DNA from: Actinophytocola oryzae
Lineage (GTDB): Bacteria; Actinomycetota; Actinomycetes; Mycobacteriales; Pseudonocardiaceae
Assembly: GCF_004364325.1 (NCBI RefSeq)
Contig: NZ_SOCP01000011.1
Span: forward strand, 1 to 64,000
DNA: 64,000 bases
Direction: 5' to 3'
Shown: positions 47,890-56,304 of the stretch, piece after piece
Layout of the letters: each line of letters begins with the position of its first letter
Numbering within the stretch: position 1 is the stretch's first letter
Notes under the pieces: generated by a model
The model's database searches: none
Told to the model about the DNA's origin: nothing
The model's input: only the letters and a program-made list of their open reading frames with translations
Made by a program: the position numbers and the translations under genes

Positions 47890-48999
47890 CTACGCGGGCT
47901 CGCGTGGCGCGCCCACGACGCGGAGGTGCGCGGCCGCCGACTGTCTCGTTCGGACAGTGATCGGCAGCACCACCTGTTCGGGGCCCTCACCCGAACCCGT
48001 GATGCGGTCGTGCAGCAGTCGCATCGCCTTGTCCCCCATCTCCCGTGACGGCAGCACGACCGCCGCCGCGGTGATGGGAAGCACATCGAACGGGCCCGCG
48101 TCGTCCATGCCGGCCAGGTCCACGTCGCCGGGGATCTCGTACCCCAGCGCGATCAGGTCCTGTGCCGCGTCGGCGAGCACGTATCCGTTGGCGCACAGGA
48201 AGACCGTCGCCGGGTGCGGGCCCTCGAACAGGCGGGCCAGCCACGCCTGCCGCTCCTCCGGCGGTGCCGCCCGGTACCTGCGCAGCACGGTCAGGTCCGG
48301 TCGGACGGGAATACCGTGCTGCCGCAGGGAGTGTACGTGTCCGGACAGCCGGTCGTGGACACTGGTCACGTCGACCTCGTCCCACAGCGTGGCGATCACC
48401 GTGTGACCCGCGGCGATCAGCTCGTCGGTGAGCTGCTCCCCCGCGGCGAAGTTGTCCGCCAGCACCGCGTCGCACGCCAGGTCCGGGCGGTAGCGGTCCA
48501 CCATGACGAGCGGCACGCCGCGCCTGCGCACCTCCTCGTAGGCCCTGCCCGACGCCGAGCCGTCGGCCGGGTAGATGATGATCCCGTCGACGCCCTGGTC
48601 CAGTGCCTGCAGCAGCGCCTGTTCTTCTCGTGCCAGGTCGCCTTCACAGTGGCGCAGGAACAGGCGGTCGCCGAACTCCGCGCAGGCCGCCTCGACGCCG
48701 GCGAGCACCTGGGACACGTGTGGGCCGTAGTGCTGGAGCACGCACGCGATGTTCCGGTCGGTGCGCTTCGGCGCGTCCTTCTCGGCCACGAACGTGCCCT
48801 GGCCGCGTCTGCGCACGAGGTGTCCCTCGGCGGCGAGGTCGTTCAGCGCGCGGACGGCCGTCGCGTGGCTGACCTCGAAGCGCTCGCAGATCTCCCGCTG
48901 CGTGATGAACGGGCGGCCCGGTGAGAAGCGGCCCGCCGCGATGTCGGCCAGCAACGCCCGCTTGACCTGCTCGTACAGGGGTTGCGCGCCATCGCCCAT
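47890..48999 (-). CDS. GntR/LacI-type regulator of sugar use
   Basis: 369 residues. An N-terminal GntR winged helix (LYEQVKRALLADIAAGRFSP, FITQREICERFEVSHATAVR) is fused to a LacI-type periplasmic-binding-like domain (IACVLQHYGPHVSQVLAGVE, DGIIIYPADGSASGRAYEEV, VMVDRY), as in AraR. A sugar ligand releases it from DNA. The palindrome TTAACATGTTAA lies 10 bases before its start and a second copy overlaps the promoter of the divergent ABC operon, so it controls both sides, including the GH99-like gene downstream. Confidence 0.92.
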   Translation of the reverse strand: MGDGAQPLYEQVKRALLADIAAGRFSPGRPFITQREICERFEVSHATAVRALNDLAAEGHLVRRRGQGTFVAEKDAPKRTDRNIACVLQHYGPHVSQVLAGVEAACAEFGDRLFLRHCEGDLAREEQALLQALDQGVDGIIIYPADGSASGRAYEEVRRRGVPLVMVDRYRPDLACDAVLADNFAAGEQLTDELIAAGHTVIATLWDEVDVTSVHDRLSGHVHSLRQHGIPVRPDLTVLRRYRAAPPEERQAWLARLFEGPHPATVFLCANGYVLADAAQDLIALGYEIPGDVDLAGMDDAGPFDVLPITAAAVVLPSREMGDKAMRLLHDRITGSGEGPEQVVLPITVRTRQSAAAHLRVVGAPREPA

Positions 49000-49009
49000 G
49001 CCGACGACT

Positions 49010-49021
49010 TTAACATGTTAA
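49010..49021. promoter_or_regulatory. Operator of the GntR/LacI regulator
   Basis: TTAACATGTTAA, a perfect 12-base palindrome just upstream of the regulator gene. A second near-copy (TTGACATGTTAA) is 29 bases away on the side of the ABC operon, one base different. Confidence 0.8.
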
Positions 49022-49038
49022 GGCCCGGAATTGAACCA

Positions 49039-49067
49039 TTGACATGTTAAAGGCCCGCTCATATGGT
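49039..49067 (+). promoter_or_regulatory. Promoter of the sugar ABC operon with embedded operator
   Basis: TTGACA (49039-49044), 17 bases, TATGGT (49062-49067): a strong sigma-70-type promoter 42 bases before the GTG of the binding protein gene. The -35 box is itself the left half of operator copy two, TTGACATGTTAA, so the bound repressor would cover the promoter. Confidence 0.78.
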
Positions 49068-49109
49068 CTGCTCCACCCTTCACTCCGACACTGAGGTTGG
49101 AGGACCCCT

Positions 49110-50456
49110 GTGCGTACCCGACTTCTCGCCGCGCTTGCCGCCACCGCCCTGCTCGCCACGGCCTGTGGCAGTGACGACAACGCCGGCGACACCAACACCC
49201 TGGAGATGTGGACCTTCAAGCAGGCCCACGTCGAACCGCTCAAGGCCGCCGCCGCCGAGTTCGAGGCGGAGACCGGCATCACCGTCAACATCACGGCGTA
49301 CACCCCGGACGACGTGTTCAAGAGCAAGCTGCAGACCTCCGCGCAGAGCAGCGACCTCGCCGACGTCTTCGAGGTCCACGCGGCAGGCGAGGACTTCGTG
49401 CTCGGCGGCTCCGGCATCCTCGCCGACTTCGACTCCGATGTGGACGATGCCTGGCGTGGCCAGTTCGTCGCGGGTGTCGCGGACTCCGGCAAGGTCGACG
49501 AGGCCCGCTACCAGCGCTCGCTCAAGCCGGAGGCACCGGACGCGGGCATCAAGACCGGGCAGCGGTTCTCGGTGCCGTTCACGATCGGCACGTTCGGCGT
49601 CATCTACGCCAACAAGAGCGTGCTCACCGCCGCCGGGCTCGACCCGACCAAGACGCCGAAGACCTGGGGCGAGTTCATCTCGTGGCTCCAGGCCACCCAT
49701 GCGAAGGACGCCCAGAACGGCGGCCTGACCGTCGGGCTGAAGTCCCCGACCACCGGCTTCAACTGGCTGCTGGAGCCGCTCGCCTACGGCTACCTCGGCA
49801 AGGACGGCTACCAGGCACTTTTCTCCGACGACAAGTCGAAGGCGTGGGGCAGCCAGAACGGCCAGAAGGTGCTGGACCTGTACAACCAGCTGACGCCGTA
49901 CTGGATGCCGGGCACCCAGACGCTGTCCATCGACGACGCCGACCGCGCGTTCGCCGAGGGCAAGGCGGCGTTCGACCTCGGCGGCACGTTCACCCTCGCC
50001 GCGATCAAGCAGGGCGGCATGGACCCGAACGAGGTCGTGTACTTCGGTGTCCCGCCCGCGGAGGGCGGCGAGTCCAGTGAGCTGGGCCTCGCGCCGCTCG
50101 CGCTGACCGGTCTCGCGATCTCCGGTCAGACGAGCAAGAACGAGTCCGCGTTGAAGTGGCTGAAGTTCCTGACGAAGACCGACCAGGCGGCGAAGTTCGC
50201 GCAGGCGTCGCTCGACCTGCCTGGTGTGGAACTCGACTCGGACACGCTCGGCCCGGACCTCGGTGCCATGACAGGGGTCTTCGGCAGCGCGGACGACGGG
50301 GCGTACGACCCGGCGGACGTGTCGTTCTTCGCACCGGCCTATGTGGACACCACGGCTGGCGAGACGTTGGTCCGCATGTCCCCGCTCGGCCAGGCGGATA
50401 TCGCGAAGACCAACAGTGAGCTGGGGTCGATCGTGGCCACCTCATGGCAGGGATAG
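49110..50456 (+). CDS. Sugar ABC transporter, substrate-binding lipoprotein
   Basis: 448 residues. Lipoprotein signal MRTRLLAALAATALLATACG (Cys about 19), then a type-1 extracellular solute-binding protein: TLEMWTFKQAHVEPLKAAAA, ADVFEVHAAGEDFVLG, FTIGTFGVIYANKSVL, AAFDLGGTFTLAAI. It delivers a sugar or oligosaccharide to the two permeases that follow. TTGGAGGA precedes the GTG. First gene of the six-gene operon controlled by the divergent GntR/LacI protein. Confidence 0.93.
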   Translation: MRTRLLAALAATALLATACGSDDNAGDTNTLEMWTFKQAHVEPLKAAAAEFEAETGITVNITAYTPDDVFKSKLQTSAQSSDLADVFEVHAAGEDFVLGGSGILADFDSDVDDAWRGQFVAGVADSGKVDEARYQRSLKPEAPDAGIKTGQRFSVPFTIGTFGVIYANKSVLTAAGLDPTKTPKTWGEFISWLQATHAKDAQNGGLTVGLKSPTTGFNWLLEPLAYGYLGKDGYQALFSDDKSKAWGSQNGQKVLDLYNQLTPYWMPGTQTLSIDDADRAFAEGKAAFDLGGTFTLAAIKQGGMDPNEVVYFGVPPAEGGESSELGLAPLALTGLAISGQTSKNESALKWLKFLTKTDQAAKFAQASLDLPGVELDSDTLGPDLGAMTGVFGSADDGAYDPADVSFFAPAYVDTTAGETLVRMSPLGQADIAKTNSELGSIVATSWQG

Positions 50457-51361
50457 TCAGGCGCCAGCGGCTCCGTGAGGCGCTCACCGGCTACGCGTTC
50501 GTGCTGCCCGCGGCGGCACTGTTCGGGCTGATGGGCGCCTACACGGTGGGTTACGGTCTACTGCTGTCCTTCGCGCGGTGGAACGGCTTCACCAGGGACT
50601 GGCTGTGGGTCGGGGTCGACAACTACCTCGACATCCTCTACCGGGACGCGGCACTGGCCCCGATCGTGCACGACGCGGCGCGGGGCACGCTGCTCGTGAT
50701 GATCGGCATGCCGGTGCTGTCGGTGGTGGTCGGGCTGCCGATCGCGTTGGCGCTCAACCGGATCCGGCTGCTGCGGACCACCCTGCGCACGGTGTTCTTC
50801 CTGCCGTACGTGACGACCGGGGTCGCGGTGTTCTTCGCGTGGTCCTACGTCCTCGCGCCGGCGGGCTCGCTCAACACCGTCCTGGGCGCGCTCGGCCTCG
50901 GCTCTCTCCAGCAGCCGCAGGGTTTCCTCGGCAACCCGTCGACCGCGCTGCCGACGCTCGTCGCCGTCATGGCGTGGTCGTCGATCCCGGTCGCGATCCT
51001 GCTCTACCTCGCGGCTTTGCAGGCCATCGACCCGAACGTCATCGACGCGGCCACCGTGGACGGTGCGAGCAACTGGCGGGTGACGACCTCGGTCCTCTGG
51101 CCGCTGCTGCGCCCGACCACGGCCGCGGTGGTCCTGCTCGGGTTGCGGGATGCCCTGCAGGGCTTCCAGATCTTCCTGCTCATGACGGGCGGCGGCCCCG
51201 GCGGCACGACGAACGTGCTGGGGCTGCAGGCTTACAAGTGGGCGTTCTTCTCCGACCTCCGGCCGACGCTCGGCCTCGCCAGTGCGCTCGGCTGGGTGCT
51301 GTTCGTGGTCGCGTTGCTGCTGGCCGCGGTGAACCTGCGCGTGCTGCGGAGCCGGACGTGA
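50444..51361 (+). CDS. Sugar ABC transporter permease (MalF type)
   Basis: 305 residues, six membrane helices. The ATPase-docking EAA loop is AALQAIDPNVIDAATVDGAS. FVLPAAALFGLMGAYTVGYG and TGGGPGGTTNVLGLQAYKWA are usual for the MalF/UgpA type. It overlaps the binding-protein gene by 13 bases. No ATPase gene is present in the operon; actinomycetes commonly share one MsiK-like ATPase among many sugar importers. Confidence 0.93.
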   Translation: MAGIVRRQRLREALTGYAFVLPAAALFGLMGAYTVGYGLLLSFARWNGFTRDWLWVGVDNYLDILYRDAALAPIVHDAARGTLLVMIGMPVLSVVVGLPIALALNRIRLLRTTLRTVFFLPYVTTGVAVFFAWSYVLAPAGSLNTVLGALGLGSLQQPQGFLGNPSTALPTLVAVMAWSSIPVAILLYLAALQAIDPNVIDAATVDGASNWRVTTSVLWPLLRPTTAAVVLLGLRDALQGFQIFLLMTGGGPGGTTNVLGLQAYKWAFFSDLRPTLGLASALGWVLFVVALLLAAVNLRVLRSRT

Positions 51362-52170
51362 AGGCCCGCGTCGGCGCGTACCTGCTGCTCGGCCTGTACG
51401 CGGTCATCAGCCTCTACCCGTTCGCGTGGATGATCTCCGGCGCGTTCAAGGACCGCCGCGACGTGTTCGCGGACACCAGCCTGGTGCCGGACCACCCCAC
51501 GCTCGACACGTTCTCGACGACGTGGACCGAGCTGGACTTCCCCCGGTACTTCCTGAACAGCGTGCTCGTCACGGCGGCCACCGTGCTCGGGGTGCTCGTG
51601 GTGTACTCGCTCGCCGCGTACGCGTTCGCGGTGCTGACCTTCCCCGGCCGCAAGGCGATCTACGGCGGGTTCATCGCGTTGCTGTTCGTGCCGGGCATCA
51701 CCGTGCTGCTGCCGGTCGTGCTGCTGCAACGCGAGCTGGGCCTGCTCGGCACGCGCCTTGGCATCGTGGCGCCGTTCGTCAACGGCACCGCGCCGCTCGC
51801 GATCCTGTTGCTGACGGGGGCGTTCCGCTCGGTGCCCGCGTCGCTGCGGGAGTCCGCGCGCTGCGACGGCGCGGGTGAGCTGCGCACGTTCTTCTCGATC
51901 TACCTGCCGGTGTGCAAGCCGGCGCTGATCACGATCGCGGTGCTGACCGCGGTGCCGACGTGGAACGAGTACGTGCTGAGCCGGGTGTCGCTGAACGACC
52001 CGGACACCTACACGCTGCCGCTCGGCCTGCAGAGCCTGACCGCGATGACCTCCCCCGAGTACAACGTGATCATGGCCGCGTCGCTGATCATCGTGCTGCC
52101 GGTGGTCGTGCTGTTCGTTCTGCTGCAACGGTATTTCGTCAACGGGCTCGTGGGCGCGGTGAAGGGTTGA
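51358..52170 (+). CDS. Sugar ABC transporter permease (MalG type)
   Basis: 270 residues, six membrane helices, starting at the GTG that overlaps the previous stop (GTGA). YAVISLYPFAWMISGAFKDR is the typical MalG N-terminus; the EAA loop reads PASLRESARCDGAGELRTFF; the C-terminus ends LLQRYFVNGLVGAVKG. Pairs with the MalF-type permease to form the membrane channel. Confidence 0.93.
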   Translation: MKARVGAYLLLGLYAVISLYPFAWMISGAFKDRRDVFADTSLVPDHPTLDTFSTTWTELDFPRYFLNSVLVTAATVLGVLVVYSLAAYAFAVLTFPGRKAIYGGFIALLFVPGITVLLPVVLLQRELGLLGTRLGIVAPFVNGTAPLAILLLTGAFRSVPASLRESARCDGAGELRTFFSIYLPVCKPALITIAVLTAVPTWNEYVLSRVSLNDPDTYTLPLGLQSLTAMTSPEYNVIMAASLIIVLPVVVLFVLLQRYFVNGLVGAVKG

Positions 52171-52174
52171 GTGA

Positions 52175-52987
52175 ATGAAGGTCCTGGTGACCGGGGCGAA
52201 CGGCACGCTGGGCACCGAGGTCGTCGCCCACCTGCGCGGGCTCGGCCACGACGTGCGGGCACACGACCGGGACCGTGGCGACGTGCGTGGCGACCTGCGT
52301 GACGCGTCCGTCGCGGCGGCGGCGCTCGACGGGATGGACTCGGTCGTGCACGCCGCCGCGATCCCGGAGCCGGTCAGCCATCCCCCGCACGAGACTTTCG
52401 GCAACAACGTGGAGTCGACCTACCACGTGCTGACACTCGCGGGCGAGGCCGGGATCTCCCGCGTGGTCAACATCTCCAGCGCGTCGGCGTTCGGCTTCGC
52501 GTGGTCGACCCGAGGGGTGTCACCGCTGCGGGTGCCGGTGACCGACGACCACCCCTACGTCGGCGACGACGTCTACGGTCTGTCCAAACAGGTCGGCGAG
52601 CTGGTCGCGTCGACGGCGTCCCGCCGGTACGACATGACCGTGGTCAGCCTGCGGTTCCCGTTCATCGGCGCTGGTGAGCGCCTTGCCCGCCATCTCGGGC
52701 CGATCCACGACGACCCGGGCGTCGACCGTTCGGGGCTGTGGGCGTGGCTGCACACGGCCGACGCGGCGCGTGCGATCGCCGCCGCGCTCACCGCCGAGCT
52801 GTCCGGTCCGGTCGCGCTCACCGTCGCCGCACCGGACACCACCTCGCGAGAACACACCGCAAACCTGTTGCGCCGCTACCATCCGGACAGCATGATCGAA
52901 CGTGAGCCCGCCGGCTTCGACACGGTGTTCGCGGTCGACCGGGCCTACGACCTGCTCGGTTTCCGACCAGAACGCGGTTGGCGGTGA
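52175..52987 (+). CDS. NAD-dependent epimerase/dehydratase (extended SDR)
   Basis: 270 residues. N-terminal MKVLVTGANGTLGTEVVAHL with TGxxGxxG, VHAAAIPEPVS, a catalytic Ser in VNISSASAFG and YxxxK in YGLSKQVGELV. Such enzymes oxidise or epimerise sugars. It begins 4 bases after the permease stop, so it belongs to the sugar operon and probably acts on the imported sugar together with the Gfo/Idh/MocA enzyme. Confidence 0.88.
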   Translation: MKVLVTGANGTLGTEVVAHLRGLGHDVRAHDRDRGDVRGDLRDASVAAAALDGMDSVVHAAAIPEPVSHPPHETFGNNVESTYHVLTLAGEAGISRVVNISSASAFGFAWSTRGVSPLRVPVTDDHPYVGDDVYGLSKQVGELVASTASRRYDMTVVSLRFPFIGAGERLARHLGPIHDDPGVDRSGLWAWLHTADAARAIAAALTAELSGPVALTVAAPDTTSREHTANLLRRYHPDSMIEREPAGFDTVFAVDRAYDLLGFRPERGWR

Positions 52988-52993
52988 CAACGC

Positions 52994-53635
52994 GTGGCGA
53001 AGCACGCACTTCTGGTGCGTGGCGGCTGGGAAGGCCACGACCCGGTCGCGACGACGGACAGGTACGCACGGTTCCTGGCGAGCGAAAGTTTCGAAGTGTC
53101 CACTTCGGACACACTGGATGCCTACCTCGACGACCTCTCCGGGCTTGACCTGGTCGTCCAGTGCTGGACGATGGGCAGCATCACCAGACCGCAGCTCGAC
53201 GGCCTGCGCGCGGCAGTGCGTGCGGGCACCGGGTTCGCGGGCTGGCACGGCGGCATCGTGGACGCGTTCCGCGACCAGCCGGAGTACCACCTGCTGACCG
53301 GTGGCCAGTTCATCCACCACCACAAGGAGTTCCAGCACTACCCGGTGACGACCGTCGGCGACCACCCGGTCGTCGCCGGGCTCGGCACGTTCGAGGTCCA
53401 CAGCGAGCAGTACTACATGCACGCGGACCCCGGCATCGAGGTGCTGGCGACCACGGACTTCCTCCCCGACCCCGACCGGCCCGAGATCGGCACGCCGACC
53501 ATGCCGGTGACGTGGGTGCGCAGGCACGGCGCGGGCCGGGTGTTCGTGACGACCATCGGCCACCGCATGGCCGACCTCGAGCTGCCCGCGGTGGACGAGA
53601 TGATCAGGAGAGGTCTGCTGTGGGCGACGCGCTGA
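52994..53635 (+). CDS. ThuA-like protein
   Basis: 213 residues of the ThuA family (glutamine-amidotransferase-like fold): HALLVRGGWEGHDPVATTDR, GLRAAVRAGTGFAGWHGGIV, MPVTWVRRHGAGRVFVTTIG. Family members belong to sugar operons, for example in trehalose or ketosugar use by rhizobia, and work beside Gfo/Idh/MocA dehydrogenases; their reaction is not firmly known. GTG start; overlaps the next gene by 16 bases. Confidence 0.85.
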   Translation: MAKHALLVRGGWEGHDPVATTDRYARFLASESFEVSTSDTLDAYLDDLSGLDLVVQCWTMGSITRPQLDGLRAAVRAGTGFAGWHGGIVDAFRDQPEYHLLTGGQFIHHHKEFQHYPVTTVGDHPVVAGLGTFEVHSEQYYMHADPGIEVLATTDFLPDPDRPEIGTPTMPVTWVRRHGAGRVFVTTIGHRMADLELPAVDEMIRRGLLWATR

Positions 53636-54696
53636 GGGTCGGGCTGGTCGGGATCGGCAACATCAGCGGCCAGTACCTGGAGACACTGCCGCGCCTGCCG
53701 GGGGTCGCGCTGGTCGCGGCGGCGGACCTGGACCCGACACGCGAGGTGCCCGGCGTGCGGATGATGTCGCCGGAGGCACTGTACGCGGCGGACGACGTGG
53801 ACGTGGTGCTGAACCTGACCGTCCCACAGGCACACGCCGAGGTGGCGCTGGCCGCGATCGAGGCCGGAAAGCACGTGTACGGCGAGAAACCACTCGCACT
53901 GTCCACTGTGGAAGGACAGTCGGTGCTCGCCGCGGCTTCGGCGGCGGGCGTGCGGGTCGGCTGCGCGCCGGACACCGTGCTGGGCACCGGCATCCAGACC
54001 GCGCGGCGCTGCGTCGACGAGGGCGTGATCGGCACCCCGGTCGCCGCGACGGCGTTCATGGTGACACCTGGCCACGAACGCTGGCACCCGACGCCGGAGT
54101 TCTACTACCGGCCGGGCGGCGGCCCGCTGTTCGACATGGGCCCGTACTACCTGACCGCGCTGATCACGCTCCTCGGCCCGGTCCGGCGCGTCACGGGCCT
54201 GACCTCGACGCCGAGGGCCGAGCGCGTGATCGGCCGGGGCCCGCGCGCGGGCACGGCGTTCCCGGTGAGCACGCCGACGCACGTGGCGGGCACGCTCGAA
54301 CACGCGAGCGGCGCGCTGACCACACTGATGATGAGCTTCGACGTGTGGGAGGCGAACCTGCCGCGCATCGAGGTGTACGGCACGGCCGGCTCGCTGTCGG
54401 TGCCCGACCCGAACAACTTCTCGGGCGAGGTGCACGTGTTCACCCCCGAGGCCGCGGGCCGCCCCGACTCGGCGGGCTGGACGGCGGTCGCCCCGTCAGC
54501 GGGCCACCGCAACGCGGGCCGGGGCATCGGCCTCGCCGACCTGGCCGAGTCCCTGGCGGACGGCACGGACCACCGGGCCAGTGGCGCACTGGCCTACCAC
54601 GTGCTCGACGTCATGGAGTCGCTGCTGCGCGCCGCCGAGGAAGGCACGACCCAGGACATCGCGAGCACGGCGGAGCGCCCGGCGCCCGTCGCCTGA
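53620..54696 (+). CDS. Gfo/Idh/MocA-family oxidoreductase
   Basis: 358 residues. Rossmann domain GLVGIGNISGQYLETLPRLP, then VLNLTVPQAHAEVALAAIEA and GKHVYGEKPLAL (the EKP motif with catalytic Lys), and a C-terminal beta-sheet domain with FDMGPYYLTALI. Oxidises or reduces a sugar or cyclitol with NAD(P). The GTG at 53620 has AGGAGAGG upstream. Last gene of the operon; the repeat element at 54715 follows it. Confidence 0.92.
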   Translation: MGDALRVGLVGIGNISGQYLETLPRLPGVALVAAADLDPTREVPGVRMMSPEALYAADDVDVVLNLTVPQAHAEVALAAIEAGKHVYGEKPLALSTVEGQSVLAAASAAGVRVGCAPDTVLGTGIQTARRCVDEGVIGTPVAATAFMVTPGHERWHPTPEFYYRPGGGPLFDMGPYYLTALITLLGPVRRVTGLTSTPRAERVIGRGPRAGTAFPVSTPTHVAGTLEHASGALTTLMMSFDVWEANLPRIEVYGTAGSLSVPDPNNFSGEVHVFTPEAAGRPDSAGWTAVAPSAGHRNAGRGIGLADLAESLADGTDHRASGALAYHVLDVMESLLRAAEEGTTQDIASTAERPAPVA

Positions 54697-54714
54697 CCAC
54701 CCCGAACGCCGAAC

Positions 54715-54797
54715 GCACTGAAGGCGTCCTTCGTAACGCTGGGAGTACTGAAGGGAGCCTTCGTAACGCTGGGCGTCAGGAAGGCGTCCTTCAGTGC
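54715..54797. repeat. Composite copy of the intergenic hairpin repeat
   Basis: Three arms of the family stand in a row: GCACTGAAGGCGTCCTTCGT-, AGTACTGAAGGGAGCCTTCG- and the reversed GCGTCAGGAAGGCGTCCTTC-. Only imperfect pairing is possible. It lies between the convergent Gfo/Idh/MocA and flavoprotein genes and ends one base from the flavoprotein stop codon. Confidence 0.8.
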
Positions 54798-54798
54798 A

Positions 54799-56178
54799 CT
54801 AGGCCAGCGCGGCCAGGGCGGACTCGATCGCGCGGTGGAACGTGGGGTAGGCGTAGATCATCTGCCGCAGCAGCGTGGTCGGCACCTCCGCGTGCACCGC
54901 GACCACGAGCGCACCGAGCACCTCGCCACCGTTCGGTCCGACGGACGTCGCGCCGACGAGCACGCCGCGGTCGGCGTCCTCGACCACCTTGATGAACCCG
55001 GCGTTGCCGACCTTGTGGATGAACCCACGCGTCGAGTCGGACAGCTGCGAGATCCCCGTCCGCACGTTGAGGCCCTTGGCGCGGGCCGCGGCCTCCGACA
55101 GCCCGACCGAGCCGACCTCCGGGTCGGTGAACGTGACACGCGGGGTCGCGCGGTAGTCGGCGGTCTCCGCGTCCTCCTCGCCGAGGATGTCGGCTGCGGC
55201 GATCCGTGCCTGGTACATCGACATGTGGGTGAACGCGCCGTGGCCGGTGATGTCGCCGATCGCCCACAGGCCGTCGGCGGCACGCATCCGCTCGTCGACG
55301 GTCACGCCGCGGGCGGTCTCGTCGAGGCCGACCGTGCCGACGCCGAGTGCCTTCATGTCCGTGCGCCTGCCCGCGGCGACGAGCATCCGGTCGGCGACGA
55401 CGACCTCGCCGTTGTCGAGCTTGACGTTGAACTGGCCGGTCTCGTAGCTGACGAGGGCGGCACCCAGCCCGGTCCGCACGGTGATCCCCTCGGCCTGGAG
55501 CGCCTCGGCGAGCACGTCGCCGGCCTCCGGCTCGTCGGCGGGCACGAGCCGCTCGGCGTGCTGGACGATCGTGACCGTGGCACCGAACCGGGAGAACACC
55601 TGCGCCAGCTCGCACCCGACGGGCCCGCCACCGAGGACCACCAGCGAGCCGGGCACCTCCTCGACGGCGACGACGTCGCGGTTGGTCCAGTAGGGCGTCT
55701 CGGCGAGGCCCTGCACGGGCGGCACGGCCGGATCGGTGCCGGTGTTGAGCACGACGCCGCGCCGCGCGGTGAAGACCTCTTCGGACCCGTCCGGCCGCTT
55801 GACGGTGACCTCGCGCGGTGCGGTGAGCCTGCCCCAGCCGCGCACGAACTTCCCACCCGCGTCCTCGAACCGGTCGACGGCGGCCTGGTCGTCCCAGTTG
55901 GCGGTGATCTCCTCGCGGATGCGGGCCGCGACGATCGCCCAGTCCGGGGTGACGCTGACCTCGCCCGCCAGCCGCGGCACCCGCCTGGCCTCCTGGAGGG
56001 CGTCGGTGGCGCGGATCATCGCCTTGGTCGGCACGCAGGCGTAGTACGGGCACTCGCCGCCGACCAGCCGCCCGTCGACGCCCACGACGTCCAGCCCGGC
56101 ACGCGCGAGCCTGGCACCGACGTCCTCCCCACCGGGGCCCATACCCACCACGACGACATCGACCTCGGTACCCGGCAT
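54799..56178 (-). CDS. Pyridine nucleotide-disulfide oxidoreductase (dihydrolipoamide dehydrogenase/mercuric reductase-like)
   Basis: 459 residues. FAD motif VVVGMGPGGEDVGARLARAG, redox pair C-x4-C in GGECPYYACVPTKAMIRA (the usual CVNxGC spacing, different filling), NAD motif VVLGGGPVGCELAQVFSRFG, and ADGLWAIGDITGHGAFTHMS. The C-terminal interface ends YAYPTFHRAIESALAAL, having HR where the lipoamide enzymes have HPTxSE. It lacks the N-terminal metal-binding domain and C-terminal Cys pair of MerA. The substrate is uncertain. Divergent from a MerR metal sensor 126 bases away, but the MerR promoter lies nearer the other gene. Confidence 0.88.
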   Translation of the reverse strand: MPGTEVDVVVVGMGPGGEDVGARLARAGLDVVGVDGRLVGGECPYYACVPTKAMIRATDALQEARRVPRLAGEVSVTPDWAIVAARIREEITANWDDQAAVDRFEDAGGKFVRGWGRLTAPREVTVKRPDGSEEVFTARRGVVLNTGTDPAVPPVQGLAETPYWTNRDVVAVEEVPGSLVVLGGGPVGCELAQVFSRFGATVTIVQHAERLVPADEPEAGDVLAEALQAEGITVRTGLGAALVSYETGQFNVKLDNGEVVVADRMLVAAGRRTDMKALGVGTVGLDETARGVTVDERMRAADGLWAIGDITGHGAFTHMSMYQARIAAADILGEEDAETADYRATPRVTFTDPEVGSVGLSEAAARAKGLNVRTGISQLSDSTRGFIHKVGNAGFIKVVEDADRGVLVGATSVGPNGGEVLGALVVAVHAEVPTTLLRQMIYAYPTFHRAIESALAALA

Positions 56179-56266
56179 CAACGATCACTCCCAGCGGCGA
56201 GTTGTTCTGCGCGGTTGACGATGCCGTATGGGGTACCCGTCCGGCTAGTCGGCACGCCAGGCGGCC

Positions 56267-56298
56267 TTGACCCTGGAGTCCGGTCCAAGGTTTACCGT
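56267..56298 (+). promoter_or_regulatory. MerR-type promoter and operator
   Basis: TTGACC (56267-56272) and TACCGT (56293-56298) stand 20 bases apart, longer than normal, as in MerR-controlled promoters. Inside the spacer is a dyad ACCCTGGA-N6-TCCAAGGT (56270-56291, seven of eight pairs). The MerR ATG follows seven bases after the -10 box, so the transcript is probably leaderless or nearly so. Confidence 0.75.
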
Positions 56299-56304
56299 CG
56301 GGAC

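Noticed and set aside
54715..54797. Insertion sequence remnant at the composite repeat
   Set aside because: No transposase fragment or target duplication is seen; the arms match the intergenic hairpin family.
54799..56178. Assignment as mercuric reductase
   Set aside because: It lacks the N-terminal heavy-metal domain and the C-terminal vicinal Cys pair of MerA; the divergent MerR gene alone is not enough.
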